DNA of 45,351 nt from Bradyrhizobium sp. NAS96.2. GTDB taxonomy: Bacteria; Pseudomonadota; Alphaproteobacteria; Rhizobiales; Xanthobacteraceae. The translations under genes were made by a program, and so were the position numbers. The stretch spans positions 1 to 45,351 of the forward strand of contig NZ_LGHK01000035.1 of NCBI RefSeq assembly GCF_001908235.1, written 5' to 3'. Under the pieces are notes generated by a model. That model did no database searches. It had not been told where the DNA came from and was given only the letters and a program-made list of their open reading frames with translations. Below are positions 17,163 to 25,494 of the stretch, piece by piece; the first letter of the stretch is position 1, and every line of letters begins with the position of its first letter.

Positions 17163-18505
17163 GGCTCGCGCATTGCTTCTTTTGCGCTGCGCAGCATGCC
17201 GCCGAGCAGATACATCGCCACCGAACGGGTGCCGACATTGACATCGCCCTGCAGCGTCATGCCGGGGATGAGGCGAAAGTTCTTCGGAACATCCTTGAAG
17301 TTGGTCTCGTCGACCGAACATCGCGCCTTGTAGTAGGCATCGACGGGCTTTCCGTCATCATCGGTGGTGAAGGCGCCTTCGCTGATCCAGCGAATCTTGC
17401 CCTGCGCCGTGCCGTGCTCGGCCGCGTTGAACGCATCGATCTTCATCGTGCAGGGATCGTTCGGCCGGACGAAGCCGACGTCGCGGGACAGGATCTGGAT
17501 CTCGGCCTCGAGTCGCGTCTTGAGCGGCATCAGCGTGATGAAGGGATCGCCCGGCTTCAGCACCGATCCGACCGAGAGCTTGGCGAGGGTCAGGACGACC
17601 GAGGGTTCGGCCGCCGTCCAGCGGACGAGGTCCTGGTGCTTGATCGCCTTGTCATACTGCGAGCGGGCCGTGTCCAGGTTATTGCGCGTCGTCACCAGAT
17701 CCTGGCTCAGCTGCGCGTTCCACTGCTCGGTGAAGGCGTTGCGATCCGCCTTCAGCGACTCCAGCTGGTGTTGCGCTTCCAGCAGGGTGTTGTGCGTGTT
17801 GTCGATCTGACGCAGCAGTTCCAGGCGATTGTCCTGCGACAAATACAGGTTCAGCTTGGATCCGCTGCCGCTTTCGGCCAGCGTCGAGCGCATGTCCTCG
17901 ATCTTTCCGGCGATATCGGCACGTTGGCTGTAGCGCTCGTCGTCCTTCTTCGCCTTCTGGATCGTCGCTTCGGTCTGGCTGATCTTGGAATCGTAGCTGT
18001 TCACCTGCGCGTGGTACTGCGCGACGCGCTGATCGTAGAGCGCCTTTTGCAAGGCGTTGTATCTGGTGACCTCGGGGTCCTTGGATTGCCCGAACGACAA
18101 CTGCTTTCCGGACAATTCGGCCTCGTCCCGCGCGACTTGCGCCTCGAGGCTCGCAATCTGCAGCTTGTACTGCGTGACGTCGGCAGCGGTGAATGTCGAG
18201 TCGAGGGTCGCAAGCTGCTGCCCCGTCTCGACCTGCTCACCCTCCCGAACATCGATCGTTTTGATGATCGATGCGTCCAACGCCTGCAGCACGTTGATCT
18301 GATCGACCGGGACGATCCTGCCGCCCACGCTCGTGATCACCCGATCGACGCGCGTGAAGCACATGATCGCGACGACGGCTACCATGAACGCCGACAGGAC
18401 GAACAGCGTCGCGCGGGCCAGCAACGGCTCGGGCGCCTCGCGGATCGCATCGGTTTCGGACTGGAACTGGCGGACGGTCGCGAGCGAAGCTTGATTAGGA
18501 GACAA
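17159..18505 (-). CDS. HlyD-family periplasmic adaptor of a type I secretion system
   Basis: The 448-residue protein bridges an inner-membrane ABC exporter to an outer-membrane channel. It has a short cytosolic N-terminus, one membrane helix (about 28-48, FVLSAFMVAVVAIMCF), then the split lipoyl domain opening GGRIVPVDQINVLQALDASI and VREGEQVETGQQLATLDSTF. A long coiled-coil region (about 110-310, KLQIASLEAQVARDEAELSG) and a beta-barrel end (RLIPGMTLQGDVNVGTRSVA) follow. The start is a TTG at 18505 preceded by AGGAG at a spacing of 8; it overlaps the ABC stop by 11 bases, which rules out the longer frame. It overlaps the Sel1 start by 4 bases. No TolC homologue is in the window. Confidence 0.93.
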   Translation of the reverse strand: MSPNQASLATVRQFQSETDAIREAPEPLLARATLFVLSAFMVAVVAIMCFTRVDRVITSVGGRIVPVDQINVLQALDASIIKTIDVREGEQVETGQQLATLDSTFTAADVTQYKLQIASLEAQVARDEAELSGKQLSFGQSKDPEVTRYNALQKALYDQRVAQYHAQVNSYDSKISQTEATIQKAKKDDERYSQRADIAGKIEDMRSTLAESGSGSKLNLYLSQDNRLELLRQIDNTHNTLLEAQHQLESLKADRNAFTEQWNAQLSQDLVTTRNNLDTARSQYDKAIKHQDLVRWTAAEPSVVLTLAKLSVGSVLKPGDPFITLMPLKTRLEAEIQILSRDVGFVRPNDPCTMKIDAFNAAEHGTAQGKIRWISEGAFTTDDDGKPVDAYYKARCSVDETNFKDVPKNFRLIPGMTLQGDVNVGTRSVAMYLLGGMLRSAKEAMREP

Positions 18506-20729
18506 GGGTCGGGCTCCTGAAGTTCTTTTCGGTGCGGCCCGCCGGCACCAGATGCGTGTTCTGCTGGTACCAGAGCGAGCTGTAGATGTCGTTGCGTTCC
18601 AGAAGCTCCTCGTGGCGGCCGATATCGTTGACCACGCCACGATTGAGCACGAGGATCGCGTCGGCCTTCGTCAGCGACGACAGGCGATGCGAAATGATGA
18701 TCAGCGTGCGCCCCTGCGCGATCCGCGAAATGTTCGCGTTCACGATCGTCTCGCTCTCCGCATCGAGCGCGCTGGTCGCCTCGTCCAGGATCAGGATCGG
18801 CGGATTGACGATCAGTGCCCGCGCGATCGCGAGGCGCTGACGCTGGCCGCCGGAGAGGTTGGTCGATCCCTCGTAGATATAGGTCTCGTAGCCGCGCGGC
18901 AGCTTGTCGATGAACTCCTCGGCGCCGGCCAGTCGCGCGGCCCTGACGACATCGTCGAAGGTCGCATCGGGCTTGGCGGCCGCAATATTCTCGCGGATCG
19001 TGCCGCTGAACAGGAAGTTCTCCTGCAGCACCACGCCCACATTGCGCCGGAGATGATCGACATCGTATTCGCGAACATCGACACCGTCGACCTTGATCAG
19101 ACCACCGTAGTCGGAGTGCAGGCGCTGCAACAGCCGCGTGATCGTGGTCTTGCCGGAGCCGCTCTTGCCCATCACGCCCAGCGTCGTACCGAGCGGAATC
19201 TCGAAGGAGATGCTGTTCAGCGCCGGCGACACCGCGCCCTTGTACTTGAACGTGACGCCGGAGAATTCGATATGCCCCTTCAGCGGGACCCGAACGCCAT
19301 GGCCGGAACGTCCCTCCTCGGGCGGCTGATTGACCAGCCTGCCGACGATCGTGACCGCGGTGCGCGCCTCGTCATACTGGTTGATGAGCTGGGCCATCTG
19401 CATCAGCGGGCCGGCAACGCGTTGCGACAGCATCAGAAACGCGAACAACGCTCCAACGTAGACTGGATCGCCGCTCGACACGGCGAGGTAGACACCGAAC
19501 GCATAGGGAGCACTCACCGCCAGCCGTTCCAACGGCTTCACCACCGTCTGAATGGCGGTTCCGGTCAGGCCTTCCGCAAGGCGAGCCTTGGCGACGCGCG
19601 CCACAAGCACATCCCACATGTGGCGCTGACGCGCATCGAGCGCCAGCGACTTGATGGTCCGCATGCCGTTCAGGCTCTGGATCAGAAACGCTCCCTGCGC
19701 GCCTTCAGCGGCCAGAGTCGCCGAGGATTTCTTCCGGTAGGCGGGCAGCATCAGGATCAGCCAGGTTACGATTATTCCGGCAAAGGCAAGAACCATCAGC
19801 GTCATGATCGGGCTGAAGAAGAACATGACGGGCAGGAAGAAGAACAACGTCGTCGAATCGAGGATGGTCCCGAACAGCTGTCCGGTCAGAAAGCCGCGAA
19901 TTCGGAACACTTCGCGAATATCCCGCGAAATCAGGCCGACCGGATTCTGCTCGAAGTAATCGATCGGCAGATTGAGCACCTTCTCGAACACGTAGGTCGA
20001 CAGCTTGACGTCGAGCCGTGCTGTCAGACGCTGGACCAGGTACTGCCGCAGGAACGTGAACGCCGCCTCGAACAGGATGAGCACGAACATCGCAATACAC
20101 AGCACGTAGAACGTGTTGTAGGCCTTGTAGAAGATGACCTTGTCCGAGAGCAGCCGCCAGAACATGATCGGTCCGAGGCCCATGAAGCCGAGGATCAGCG
20201 CCGCGATCGCGACGTCGCGCAGGATGCGCCGTTCGCGGAACAACAATGCGGTGACGAAGCCGAAGCTGAACGGCTGGGTCTCGTCGGAAATCTCGTAATC
20301 GCGCTTGGCCATGACGACGTCGCCCGACCAGATGTCCTCGAAGCGCGGCTGATCGATCACGAGCAGCGCATCCTCGCTCGCGTTCGGATCCTGCAGGACC
20401 ACCCGGGTGCTGTCTTCATCGCCCTCGAGGCGCAGCAGCACCATGTGGCTGCCGTCGCGTAGGCGGACGATCACCGGCAGCGCCCGCTTGAGATGGCTCA
20501 GCCCCCTCCAGTCCAGCGTGACGGCCTTTGCCGTCATGCCCGAGGAATTCGCGCATTTCAGAAGCTCGGGGAGCGTGACCTCCTGGTCGCCCAGGAGATT
20601 GTCCTGGATGAGCTGGGTCGGGGTCAGATGCAGACCATGCTGTCTTGCCACGATGACCAGACACGCGAGGCCCGAAGGTGGCAGTCCCTCCACCGAAGGT
20701 GCGCCGACGAGCGAGAGGTGTTTGGTCAT
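18495..20729 (-). CDS. Type I secretion ABC transporter with inactive C39-like domain
   Basis: The 744-residue fused exporter has three parts. An N-terminal C39-like domain (about 1-140) reads GLPPSGLACLVIVARQHG: the catalytic cysteine position is Ser19, while His95 (GSHMVLL) and Asp114 (LQDPNAS) remain. This matches HlyB-type domains, which bind the substrate instead of cutting it. The transmembrane domain is about 155-450. The ATPase domain has Walker A GKSGSGKTT (521-529), signature LSGGQ (625-629), Walker B ILILDEA (645-651) and the switch His681. The ATG at 20729 has GAGG 5 bases upstream. It heads a three-gene operon with HlyD and Sel1. The RTX proteins at 21869 and 23965 are the natural substrates, which is inference from neighbourhood and domain type. 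Confidence 0.95.
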   Translation of the reverse strand: MTKHLSLVGAPSVEGLPPSGLACLVIVARQHGLHLTPTQLIQDNLLGDQEVTLPELLKCANSSGMTAKAVTLDWRGLSHLKRALPVIVRLRDGSHMVLLRLEGDEDSTRVVLQDPNASEDALLVIDQPRFEDIWSGDVVMAKRDYEISDETQPFSFGFVTALLFRERRILRDVAIAALILGFMGLGPIMFWRLLSDKVIFYKAYNTFYVLCIAMFVLILFEAAFTFLRQYLVQRLTARLDVKLSTYVFEKVLNLPIDYFEQNPVGLISRDIREVFRIRGFLTGQLFGTILDSTTLFFFLPVMFFFSPIMTLMVLAFAGIIVTWLILMLPAYRKKSSATLAAEGAQGAFLIQSLNGMRTIKSLALDARQRHMWDVLVARVAKARLAEGLTGTAIQTVVKPLERLAVSAPYAFGVYLAVSSGDPVYVGALFAFLMLSQRVAGPLMQMAQLINQYDEARTAVTIVGRLVNQPPEEGRSGHGVRVPLKGHIEFSGVTFKYKGAVSPALNSISFEIPLGTTLGVMGKSGSGKTTITRLLQRLHSDYGGLIKVDGVDVREYDVDHLRRNVGVVLQENFLFSGTIRENIAAAKPDATFDDVVRAARLAGAEEFIDKLPRGYETYIYEGSTNLSGGQRQRLAIARALIVNPPILILDEATSALDAESETIVNANISRIAQGRTLIIISHRLSSLTKADAILVLNRGVVNDIGRHEELLERNDIYSSLWYQQNTHLVPAGRTEKNFRSPTLVS

Positions 20730-20926
20730 GGATGCCTCGAAGTTTCGACTGCGCAAGATCGGATCGCTAGCGAGATATAACTTATCACTGTTAGTTCGCT
20801 AACGCAGCATTTTCAGCACGCGGTTCCGAAAAGATATATGTGTCGGAACAGGCAAGGAAGCCGGTTCCGGCACTTGCTGCCGTTGGTTTAACCACGGAAC
20901 CTTATAACATTATTTAACATCGACAA
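20730..20926. promoter_or_regulatory. Leader of the ABC-HlyD-Sel1 operon
   Basis: This 197-base A/T-rich gap is upstream of the exporter operon and downstream of a methyltransferase gene on the same strand. It has TGTTA at 20789 followed by GCTAAC, and two direct TAACA boxes at 20905 and 20915 (10-base period). A short GCCGG/CCGGC inverted repeat near 20860 followed on the minus strand by TTCCTT could be a weak terminator for the methyltransferase. Confidence 0.4.
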
Positions 20927-21556
20927 TCACGGGGCGGCGGTCGCCGTCTCCCGGAAGTCGAAGCCGCAGGCCTCGAGCTGCGGCTGGATCCGACTGTCCT
21001 CGGCCTCCGGCATGAGCGCCAGCGCGCAGACCTCGAAATTCGCGCTGCGAACGGAGACGGTCGGAAACCCGGCGCTGAGCAGCAGGTTTCCCATCCGGTC
21101 GCACGAAAAGCCGGTCTTGTGCGCCATATGGTGGCGGCCCTGCTCGATCGCGCCGGAGTGCCCGTAGATCATATCGAGCGGCCGTATCGGACCGGCCGGC
21201 GAGACATAGGCGACCGCGCCGAGGCCCTGGGTCAGCATGTGCTGGGCCACCGCCTCCAGGTCGGGGGACATGATCAGCGCGAAGCCGTCCGGCTTGAGGA
21301 CCTCGCGGAACTGAACGAATGTGGGATGTATCTCATGGGCATAGAGATGTTCCATCAGATGCGAACACCAGATCGCGTCGAACGAGGCCGGCCGGCACAA
21401 TTTGGCGAGATCGGTAATCGAGCCGACGATGTCCGGTTTCACGCTTCCGTCGACGTCGAGGCGAATCTCCTCCCAGTCATGCGATGACAGCAGCGGCTGG
21501 ATCCGCTTGGCAACCGTCGATCCAGCGCCGGCATTCAGCATTTTTTTCTTGGCCAA
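20927..21556 (-). CDS. Class I SAM-dependent methyltransferase
   Basis: The 209-residue protein has motif I at the very start (KKMLNAGAGSTVAKRI), an acidic strand end (EIRLDVDGS), motif IV DAIWCSHLMEHLYAHEI and the post-motif VLKPDGFALIMSPD. These match the methyltransferase 11-type enzymes common in glycan loci. The substrate is not known; O-methylation of a sugar or a role in the secretion region are both possible. The TTG at 21556 is chosen because GGAG lies 8 bases upstream; an ATG at 21541 would place motif I almost at the N-terminus. It stands between an RTX gene and the exporter operon on the same strand, with sizeable gaps on both sides. Confidence 0.83.
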   Translation of the reverse strand: MAKKKMLNAGAGSTVAKRIQPLLSSHDWEEIRLDVDGSVKPDIVGSITDLAKLCRPASFDAIWCSHLMEHLYAHEIHPTFVQFREVLKPDGFALIMSPDLEAVAQHMLTQGLGAVAYVSPAGPIRPLDMIYGHSGAIEQGRHHMAHKTGFSCDRMGNLLLSAGFPTVSVRSANFEVCALALMPEAEDSRIQPQLEACGFDFRETATAAP

Positions 21557-21868
21557 TTCGAGAGCTCCGCGGTTCGCACATGATGCAGCTGGTTTCTGCA
21601 GCGATCGTTCGTCTGGTCCAAAGGTTGCCGAGGCTGCAGGAAGCCATCACAACTCCTTGTATCAAGCGAGCACCACGCCTTTACAAAAGCTACGTGGTCC
21701 GAATGTGACGAACTAACTTCTAACATCCGCCAGTTGAAGTGGAACTTATCATCGAGACGGCCGCACGCGACGAGGACCGGGCGACCAAGTTCCGATCGTC
21801 ACGTTCGCGCGCAACACGGCTCAACAAGGGTTGAGGGGGATACCTTCGACTGGCGCGGACCTCGTGTC
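21557..21868. other. Gap between RTX protein 1 and the methyltransferase gene
   Basis: This 312-base stretch shows no supported gene. It contains TAACA at 21721. A 6-base-pair hairpin (CTCAAC 21820-21825, GTTGAG 21830-21835) lies 34 bases after the RTX stop. It has no T run and looks like a decayed version of the strong terminator after the second RTX gene. Confidence 0.4.
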
Positions 21869-23755
21869 CTACAGCCTGGTCGAGTGACCATCGTTGAAGA
21901 TCAGATATTCGATGTTGCTGATCTGGGTCACCTGGCCGTCGCTGAAGTTGACGTCCAGAGAACCATCCTTGCCGGCGGCGATGCCGGTCACGTCGGTCGA
22001 AGCGTGATCGAGGAAGGTCAGCGAGTCCTTGCTGCCGGCGCCACCGTCGACGGTGTCACCGCCGGTGGCATTGGACAGGTAGAAGTAGTCCTGACCGGAG
22101 CCGCCAACCATCGAGGCCGTACCGGTGGCGGAACCGACGAACGACGAACCATCATTGCCGCCGATCAGCGTCTGCGTGCCCGAACCGGCGACCATCGTAT
22201 CGTGGCCGGCGCCGCCATGCAGCGTATCGTTGCCGGCACCGCCATAGAGCGAATCGTTGCCGGCACCGCCATCGAGCAAGGTCGCGTGCGACGCATCGCT
22301 GCCCGAGTAGAGCACGTCGTTACCGGCGCCACCGTACTCCGCAACAGTTTCCTTCCCTCCGACCAGCAGGTCATTGCCGGCGCCGCCATACAACGTATCG
22401 GCACCCGCACCGCCGTAGAGCGAGTCGTTGCCGTCGCCGCCATCGAGCGAGGTCGCGTGCGACGCATCGTTGCCTGAGTAGAGCACGTCCTTGCCGCTGC
22501 CGCCGTACTCGGCAACGGTGTCCTTGCCGCCGACCAGCAGGTCGTTGCCTGTGCCGCCGTACATCGTGTCGGTACCCGAGCCGCCATACAGCGAGTCGTT
22601 GCCGGCGCCGCCATCCAGGATCGTGCCGTGCGGCGCATCCGAGTGCGAGTACATCGCATCGTTGCCGCTGCCACCATATTCCGCAACAGTCGCGGCAGCG
22701 CCGATCAGCAGGTCGTTGCCGTCACCGCCATCCAGCGTGTCGGTACCGATATTGGCAGGGTTATACCCGGCACCGGCAACCAGGGTGTCGTCGCCCGCAC
22801 CGCCGTCGAGCAAGGTCCCGAACATGCCACCGGCACCCGAATAGAGAATGTCGTTACCGCTGCCACCGTACTCCGCAGCAGTCCTGATGCCGCCCTTCAG
22901 CAGGTCGTCGCCGGCGCCGCCATCCAGCGTGTCGGCAACGCCGCTGGCACCCCCCTCCAGCGTGTCGTTGCCGTCACCGCCCGACAGCGTCGAGCCTTGA
23001 TTCGCAAACAGATCCGCGTAGAGCACGTCGTTGCCGGCGCCGCCGTAGAGCTGGCAGCTGTATACGCCGGCGACGAGCGTGTCATTGCCCGTGCCGCCGT
23101 CGAGGATCTCGTTGCCATAACCCGCGCTCAACCAGTCGTCGCCGGCGCCGCCATACAAGCGATCATTGCCCCAGCCACCGAACAGCAGGTCGTTGCCGCT
23201 CCCGCCGTCGAGCGTGTTGATTTGGTCCAGTCTGTCCAGCGAGCTGCCGGACAGCAGAGTATCGTTGCCGCTACCACCATGCAGGTCCGACCAGCTGCTG
23301 CCCCAAAGCCAGTCGTTGCCGGCCCCGCCGTAAATCTGGCTGTGACCCACGCCGCCACCGTACACCGTGTCGTTGCCTGCGCCGGCAAGAACCGTCGTGC
23401 CGCGGTTGTTGTTGAGGGTGATATCGTCGTTGCCGTCGCTGGTCGCGACGATCACCGGAGCGGCGCCGTTCACGGTCAGCGTCACGTCGCTCTTGGTGGC
23501 TTCGATGATCGCCTTCAGCTTGGCGTCGAGCTTGATCGTATTGTTGGCATTGGTTTCGATCAGAACATTGGCGCCGGGATCCGGGTTGCTGATCCCTGCC
23601 CCCTCCTGCACCGGGATCGTCGCGCCGTCATCCGGGCTGGTGTAACCGATCCCCGCGCTGATCAGATAGTCGAGAATCTGTTGCCGGCTTGCGTGATCGA
23701 TCGTGGAGCTGATCGCGGCCTTGAGCTGCGTCTGGTTCAGGCTTTGCGTCACCAT
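21869..23755 (-). CDS. RTX calcium-binding protein 1
   Basis: The 628-residue protein is a type I secretion substrate of the RTX class. An N-terminal region of about 115 residues without signal peptide ([28 protein letters not shown]) is followed by many calcium-binding nonapeptides of the GGxGxDxLx type from about 118 to 540. The C-terminus ends in FLDHASTDVTGIAAGKDGS and [11 protein letters not shown], the expected place of the secretion signal. Within the RTX part a 57-residue (171-base) higher-order unit recurs, with the element YSGxDASHATxLDGG. It is paralogous to the 23965 gene; the N- and C-terminal parts match closely and the middle differs in repeat number. The ATG at 23755 is preceded by AGGGG. 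A terminator lies between the two RTX genes, so this copy probably needs its own promoter. Confidence 0.93.
   Translation of the reverse strand: MVTQSLNQTQLKAAISSTIDHASRQQILDYLISAGIGYTSPDDGATIPVQEGAGISNPDPGANVLIETNANNTIKLDAKLKAIIEATKSDVTLTVNGAAPVIVATSDGNDDITLNNNRGTTVLAGAGNDTVYGGGVGHSQIYGGAGNDWLWGSSWSDLHGGSGNDTLLSGSSLDRLDQINTLDGGSGNDLLFGGWGNDRLYGGAGDDWLSAGYGNEILDGGTGNDTLVAGVYSCQLYGGAGNDVLYADLFANQGSTLSGGDGNDTLEGGASGVADTLDGGAGDDLLKGGIRTAAEYGGSGNDILYSGAGGMFGTLLDGGAGDDTLVAGAGYNPANIGTDTLDGGDGNDLLIGAAATVAEYGGSGNDAMYSHSDAPHGTILDGGAGNDSLYGGSGTDTMYGGTGNDLLVGGKDTVAEYGGSGKDVLYSGNDASHATSLDGGDGNDSLYGGAGADTLYGGAGNDLLVGGKETVAEYGGAGNDVLYSGSDASHATLLDGGAGNDSLYGGAGNDTLHGGAGHDTMVAGSGTQTLIGGNDGSSFVGSATGTASMVGGSGQDYFYLSNATGGDTVDGGAGSKDSLTFLDHASTDVTGIAAGKDGSLDVNFSDGQVTQISNIEYLIFNDGHSTRL
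22256..22768 (-). repeat. Three 171-base direct repeats in RTX gene 1
   Basis: Matching anchor positions occur at 22271, 22442 and 22613, exactly 171 bases (57 codons) apart. Each unit codes for one DASHAT/DAPHGT-type segment, several GGxGxD nonapeptides and one VAEYGG segment. The next related segment (about 22804) is 191 bases on, with an insertion. Boundaries are approximate because the unit is cyclic. Confidence 0.85.
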
Positions 23756-23964
23756 CGATGTAGCCCCTGCTTGAACGCGCTACATAATCGCTAGGCAAAT
23801 ACTCAAACTATCTCGATGACTGACAATTGGAGCAGGCTGCAACACTGCAAGATTATCAGACAACATTTCAGAACACCACCTGTAATCGCAAGAAAGCGCC
23901 GCCTCAACCTGCGTTGAGGCGGCGCCTTGGCTTAGTGAAGACCTAGTCGTGAAGACCTGGGATC
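23756..23964. other. Gap between the two RTX genes
   Basis: This 209-base gap holds the terminator of RTX gene 2 and the leader of RTX gene 1. The 22 bases just before the RTX1 start (23756-23777 region, containing AGGGGCTACATCG on the minus strand) match the leader of RTX2. Further upstream the two leaders differ. Confidence 0.5.
23889..23926 (-). terminator. Rho-independent terminator after RTX protein 2
   Basis: A perfect 13-base-pair stem is formed by 23896-23908 (GCGCCGCCTCAAC) and 23913-23925, with loop CTGC. On the minus strand the stem is followed by TTTCTT. It lies about 40 bases past the stop of the RTX gene at 23965, and should limit read-through into RTX gene 1. Confidence 0.88.
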
Positions 23965-25236
23965 TTACAGCTTGGTCGAGTGACCATCGTTGAAGATCAG
24001 GTATTCGATGTTGCTGATCTGGGTCACCTGGCCGTTGCTGAAGTTGACGTCCAGAGAACCGTCCTTGCCGGCGGTGATGCCGGTCACGTCGGTCGAAGAG
24101 TGATCCAGGAAGGTCAGGGAGTCCTTGCTGCCGGCACCACCGTCAATGGTGTCGCTGCTGTGGAGGTTGGACAGGTAGAAGTAGTCCTGACCAGAGCCGC
24201 CCACCATCGAGGCCGTACCGGTCTCGGAGCCGACGAACGAGTCCTTGCCGTCGCCGCCGATCAGTGTCTGGTGGCCCGAGCCGGCGACCAGCGTATCATT
24301 GCCGGAGCCGCCATAGAGCGTGTCGTTGCCGGCACCGCCGTAGAGCGAGTCGTTGCCGTCACCGCCATAGAGCGAGGTCGCATGCGACGCATCGCTGCCC
24401 GAGTAGAGCACGTCCTTGCCGGCGCCGCCGTACTCGGCAACAGTACCGGTACCGCCGACCAGCAGGTCGTTGCCGGCGCCGCCATACAGCGTGTCGGCAC
24501 CCGCACCGCCATACAGCGAGTCATTGCCCGCACCGCCGTCGAGCCTGGAGCCGTGCGAGGCATCCGAGTTCGAGTAGAGCGCGTCGTTGCCGGTGCCACC
24601 ACTGAGCAGGTTGTTGCCCGTACCGCCAACCAGCACGTCGTTGCCGCGACCGCCCTCCAGATCAGACGAGGTACCGCCGTAAAGCGTGTCGTTGCCGGAG
24701 CCGCCGAGCAGCGTGTCGGCGCCGGTGCCGACCAGCAGATCGTTGCCAGAGCCGCCATCCAGCGTGCTGTGACCGGAGGCATTGTCGACGAGCACGTCGT
24801 TGCCGGCGCCCCCGCTGAGCGAGTCGTGACCCGCGCCACCGAAGATCGTGTCATTGCCGGCGCCGGCGAGAACCGTCGTATCACCGGTGTTGTTGATGAA
24901 GACCTGATCGTTGCCGGAGCCGGTCGCGACGAGCACCGGGGTGCTGCCGTTGACCGACAGCGTCACGTCGCTGTTGGTGGCCTCGATGATGGCCTTCAGG
25001 TTGGCGTCAGTGTTGACGGTGTTATTGGCGTTGGTTTCGATGAGAACATTGGCAGACGGATCCGGGTTGGAGATGCCCGCACCCACCTGCACCGGGACCG
25101 CCGTTCCGTCATCCGGGTTGGTGTAGCCGATGCCCGAGTTGATCAGATAGTTGAAGATCTGTTGCTGGGTCGCGTGATCGATCGTGGAGTTGATCGCATG
25201 TTTGAGGTCAGTCTGGTCGAGATTGTAAGTCGCCAT
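23965..25236 (-). CDS. RTX calcium-binding protein 2
   Basis: The 423-residue protein is a shorter paralogue of the 21869 protein. The N-terminal 115 residues ([37 protein letters not shown]) and the C-terminal 85 ([32 protein letters not shown]) are nearly the same. The RTX block between has fewer nonapeptides and about two of the 57-residue units. No signal peptide is present, as expected for type I export. The ATG at 25236 follows AGGGGCTACATCG, identical to the leader of its paralogue. Upstream is a 671-base gap with several dyads. Role: probably secreted calcium-folded surface or matrix protein, exported by the ABC-HlyD pair at 17159-20729 (inference). Confidence 0.93.
   Translation of the reverse strand: MATYNLDQTDLKHAINSTIDHATQQQIFNYLINSGIGYTNPDDGTAVPVQVGAGISNPDPSANVLIETNANNTVNTDANLKAIIEATNSDVTLSVNGSTPVLVATGSGNDQVFINNTGDTTVLAGAGNDTIFGGAGHDSLSGGAGNDVLVDNASGHSTLDGGSGNDLLVGTGADTLLGGSGNDTLYGGTSSDLEGGRGNDVLVGGTGNNLLSGGTGNDALYSNSDASHGSRLDGGAGNDSLYGGAGADTLYGGAGNDLLVGGTGTVAEYGGAGKDVLYSGSDASHATSLYGGDGNDSLYGGAGNDTLYGGSGNDTLVAGSGHQTLIGGDGKDSFVGSETGTASMVGGSGQDYFYLSNLHSSDTIDGGAGSKDSLTFLDHSSTDVTGITAGKDGSLDVNFSNGQVTQISNIEYLIFNDGHSTKL
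24352..24693 (-). repeat. Two 171-base repeat units in RTX gene 2
   Basis: The same anchor as in RTX gene 1 occurs at 24367 and 24538, 171 bases apart. The units correspond to [14 protein letters not shown] and [14 protein letters not shown] with the nonapeptides around them. The shared period links the two genes. Boundaries are approximate. Confidence 0.75.
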
Positions 25237-25349
25237 CGATGTAGCCCCTGCTTGGGATACGAGGATTCAAGCCGCTCGTCCGCACCTAAGCTGTTGAATC
25301 ACAACTGGTTTGTTGCGACGCAACTTAAATGTGGACACACGTTACGAAC

Positions 25350-25369
25350 TTGTTAAGTCCATTGTTAAG
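25350..25369. repeat. TTGTTAAG direct repeat upstream of RTX2
   Basis: TTGTTAAG occurs at 25350-25357 and again at 25362-25369, separated by TCCA, about 115 bases upstream of the RTX2 start. The 12-base period is close to one helical turn, which would suit a dimeric regulator. Binding is inferred. Confidence 0.5.
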
Positions 25370-25458
25370 ACCGCAACACCGGAGTGTCAATCAGCAATGC
25401 GCCATTAACGACTGGTTCCATGTGATTTATGTGAGACTTAGCGCCACTTCGCACGCGC

Positions 25459-25494
25459 GCTAACATTCAGCGCGGGCAAATCCCAAATGTTAGC
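25459..25494. promoter_or_regulatory. Operator-like inverted repeat
   Basis: GCTAACATT (25459-25467) and AATGTTAGC (25486-25494) form a perfect 9-base inverted repeat with an 18-base spacer. It is not GC-rich and no T run follows on the proper side, so it is more like a protein-binding site than a terminator. It lies about 220 bases upstream of the RTX2 start. Confidence 0.45.

Noticed and set aside
18552..20462. 636-codon plus-strand frame over the ABC exporter
   Set aside because: Antisense shadow; composition (many Arg, Asp, His) and lack of motifs argue against a gene.
21869..25236. CRISPR-like regular repetition
   Set aside because: The period follows codons (27 and 171 bases) and codes for GGxGxD nonapeptides; no identical repeats with unique spacers.
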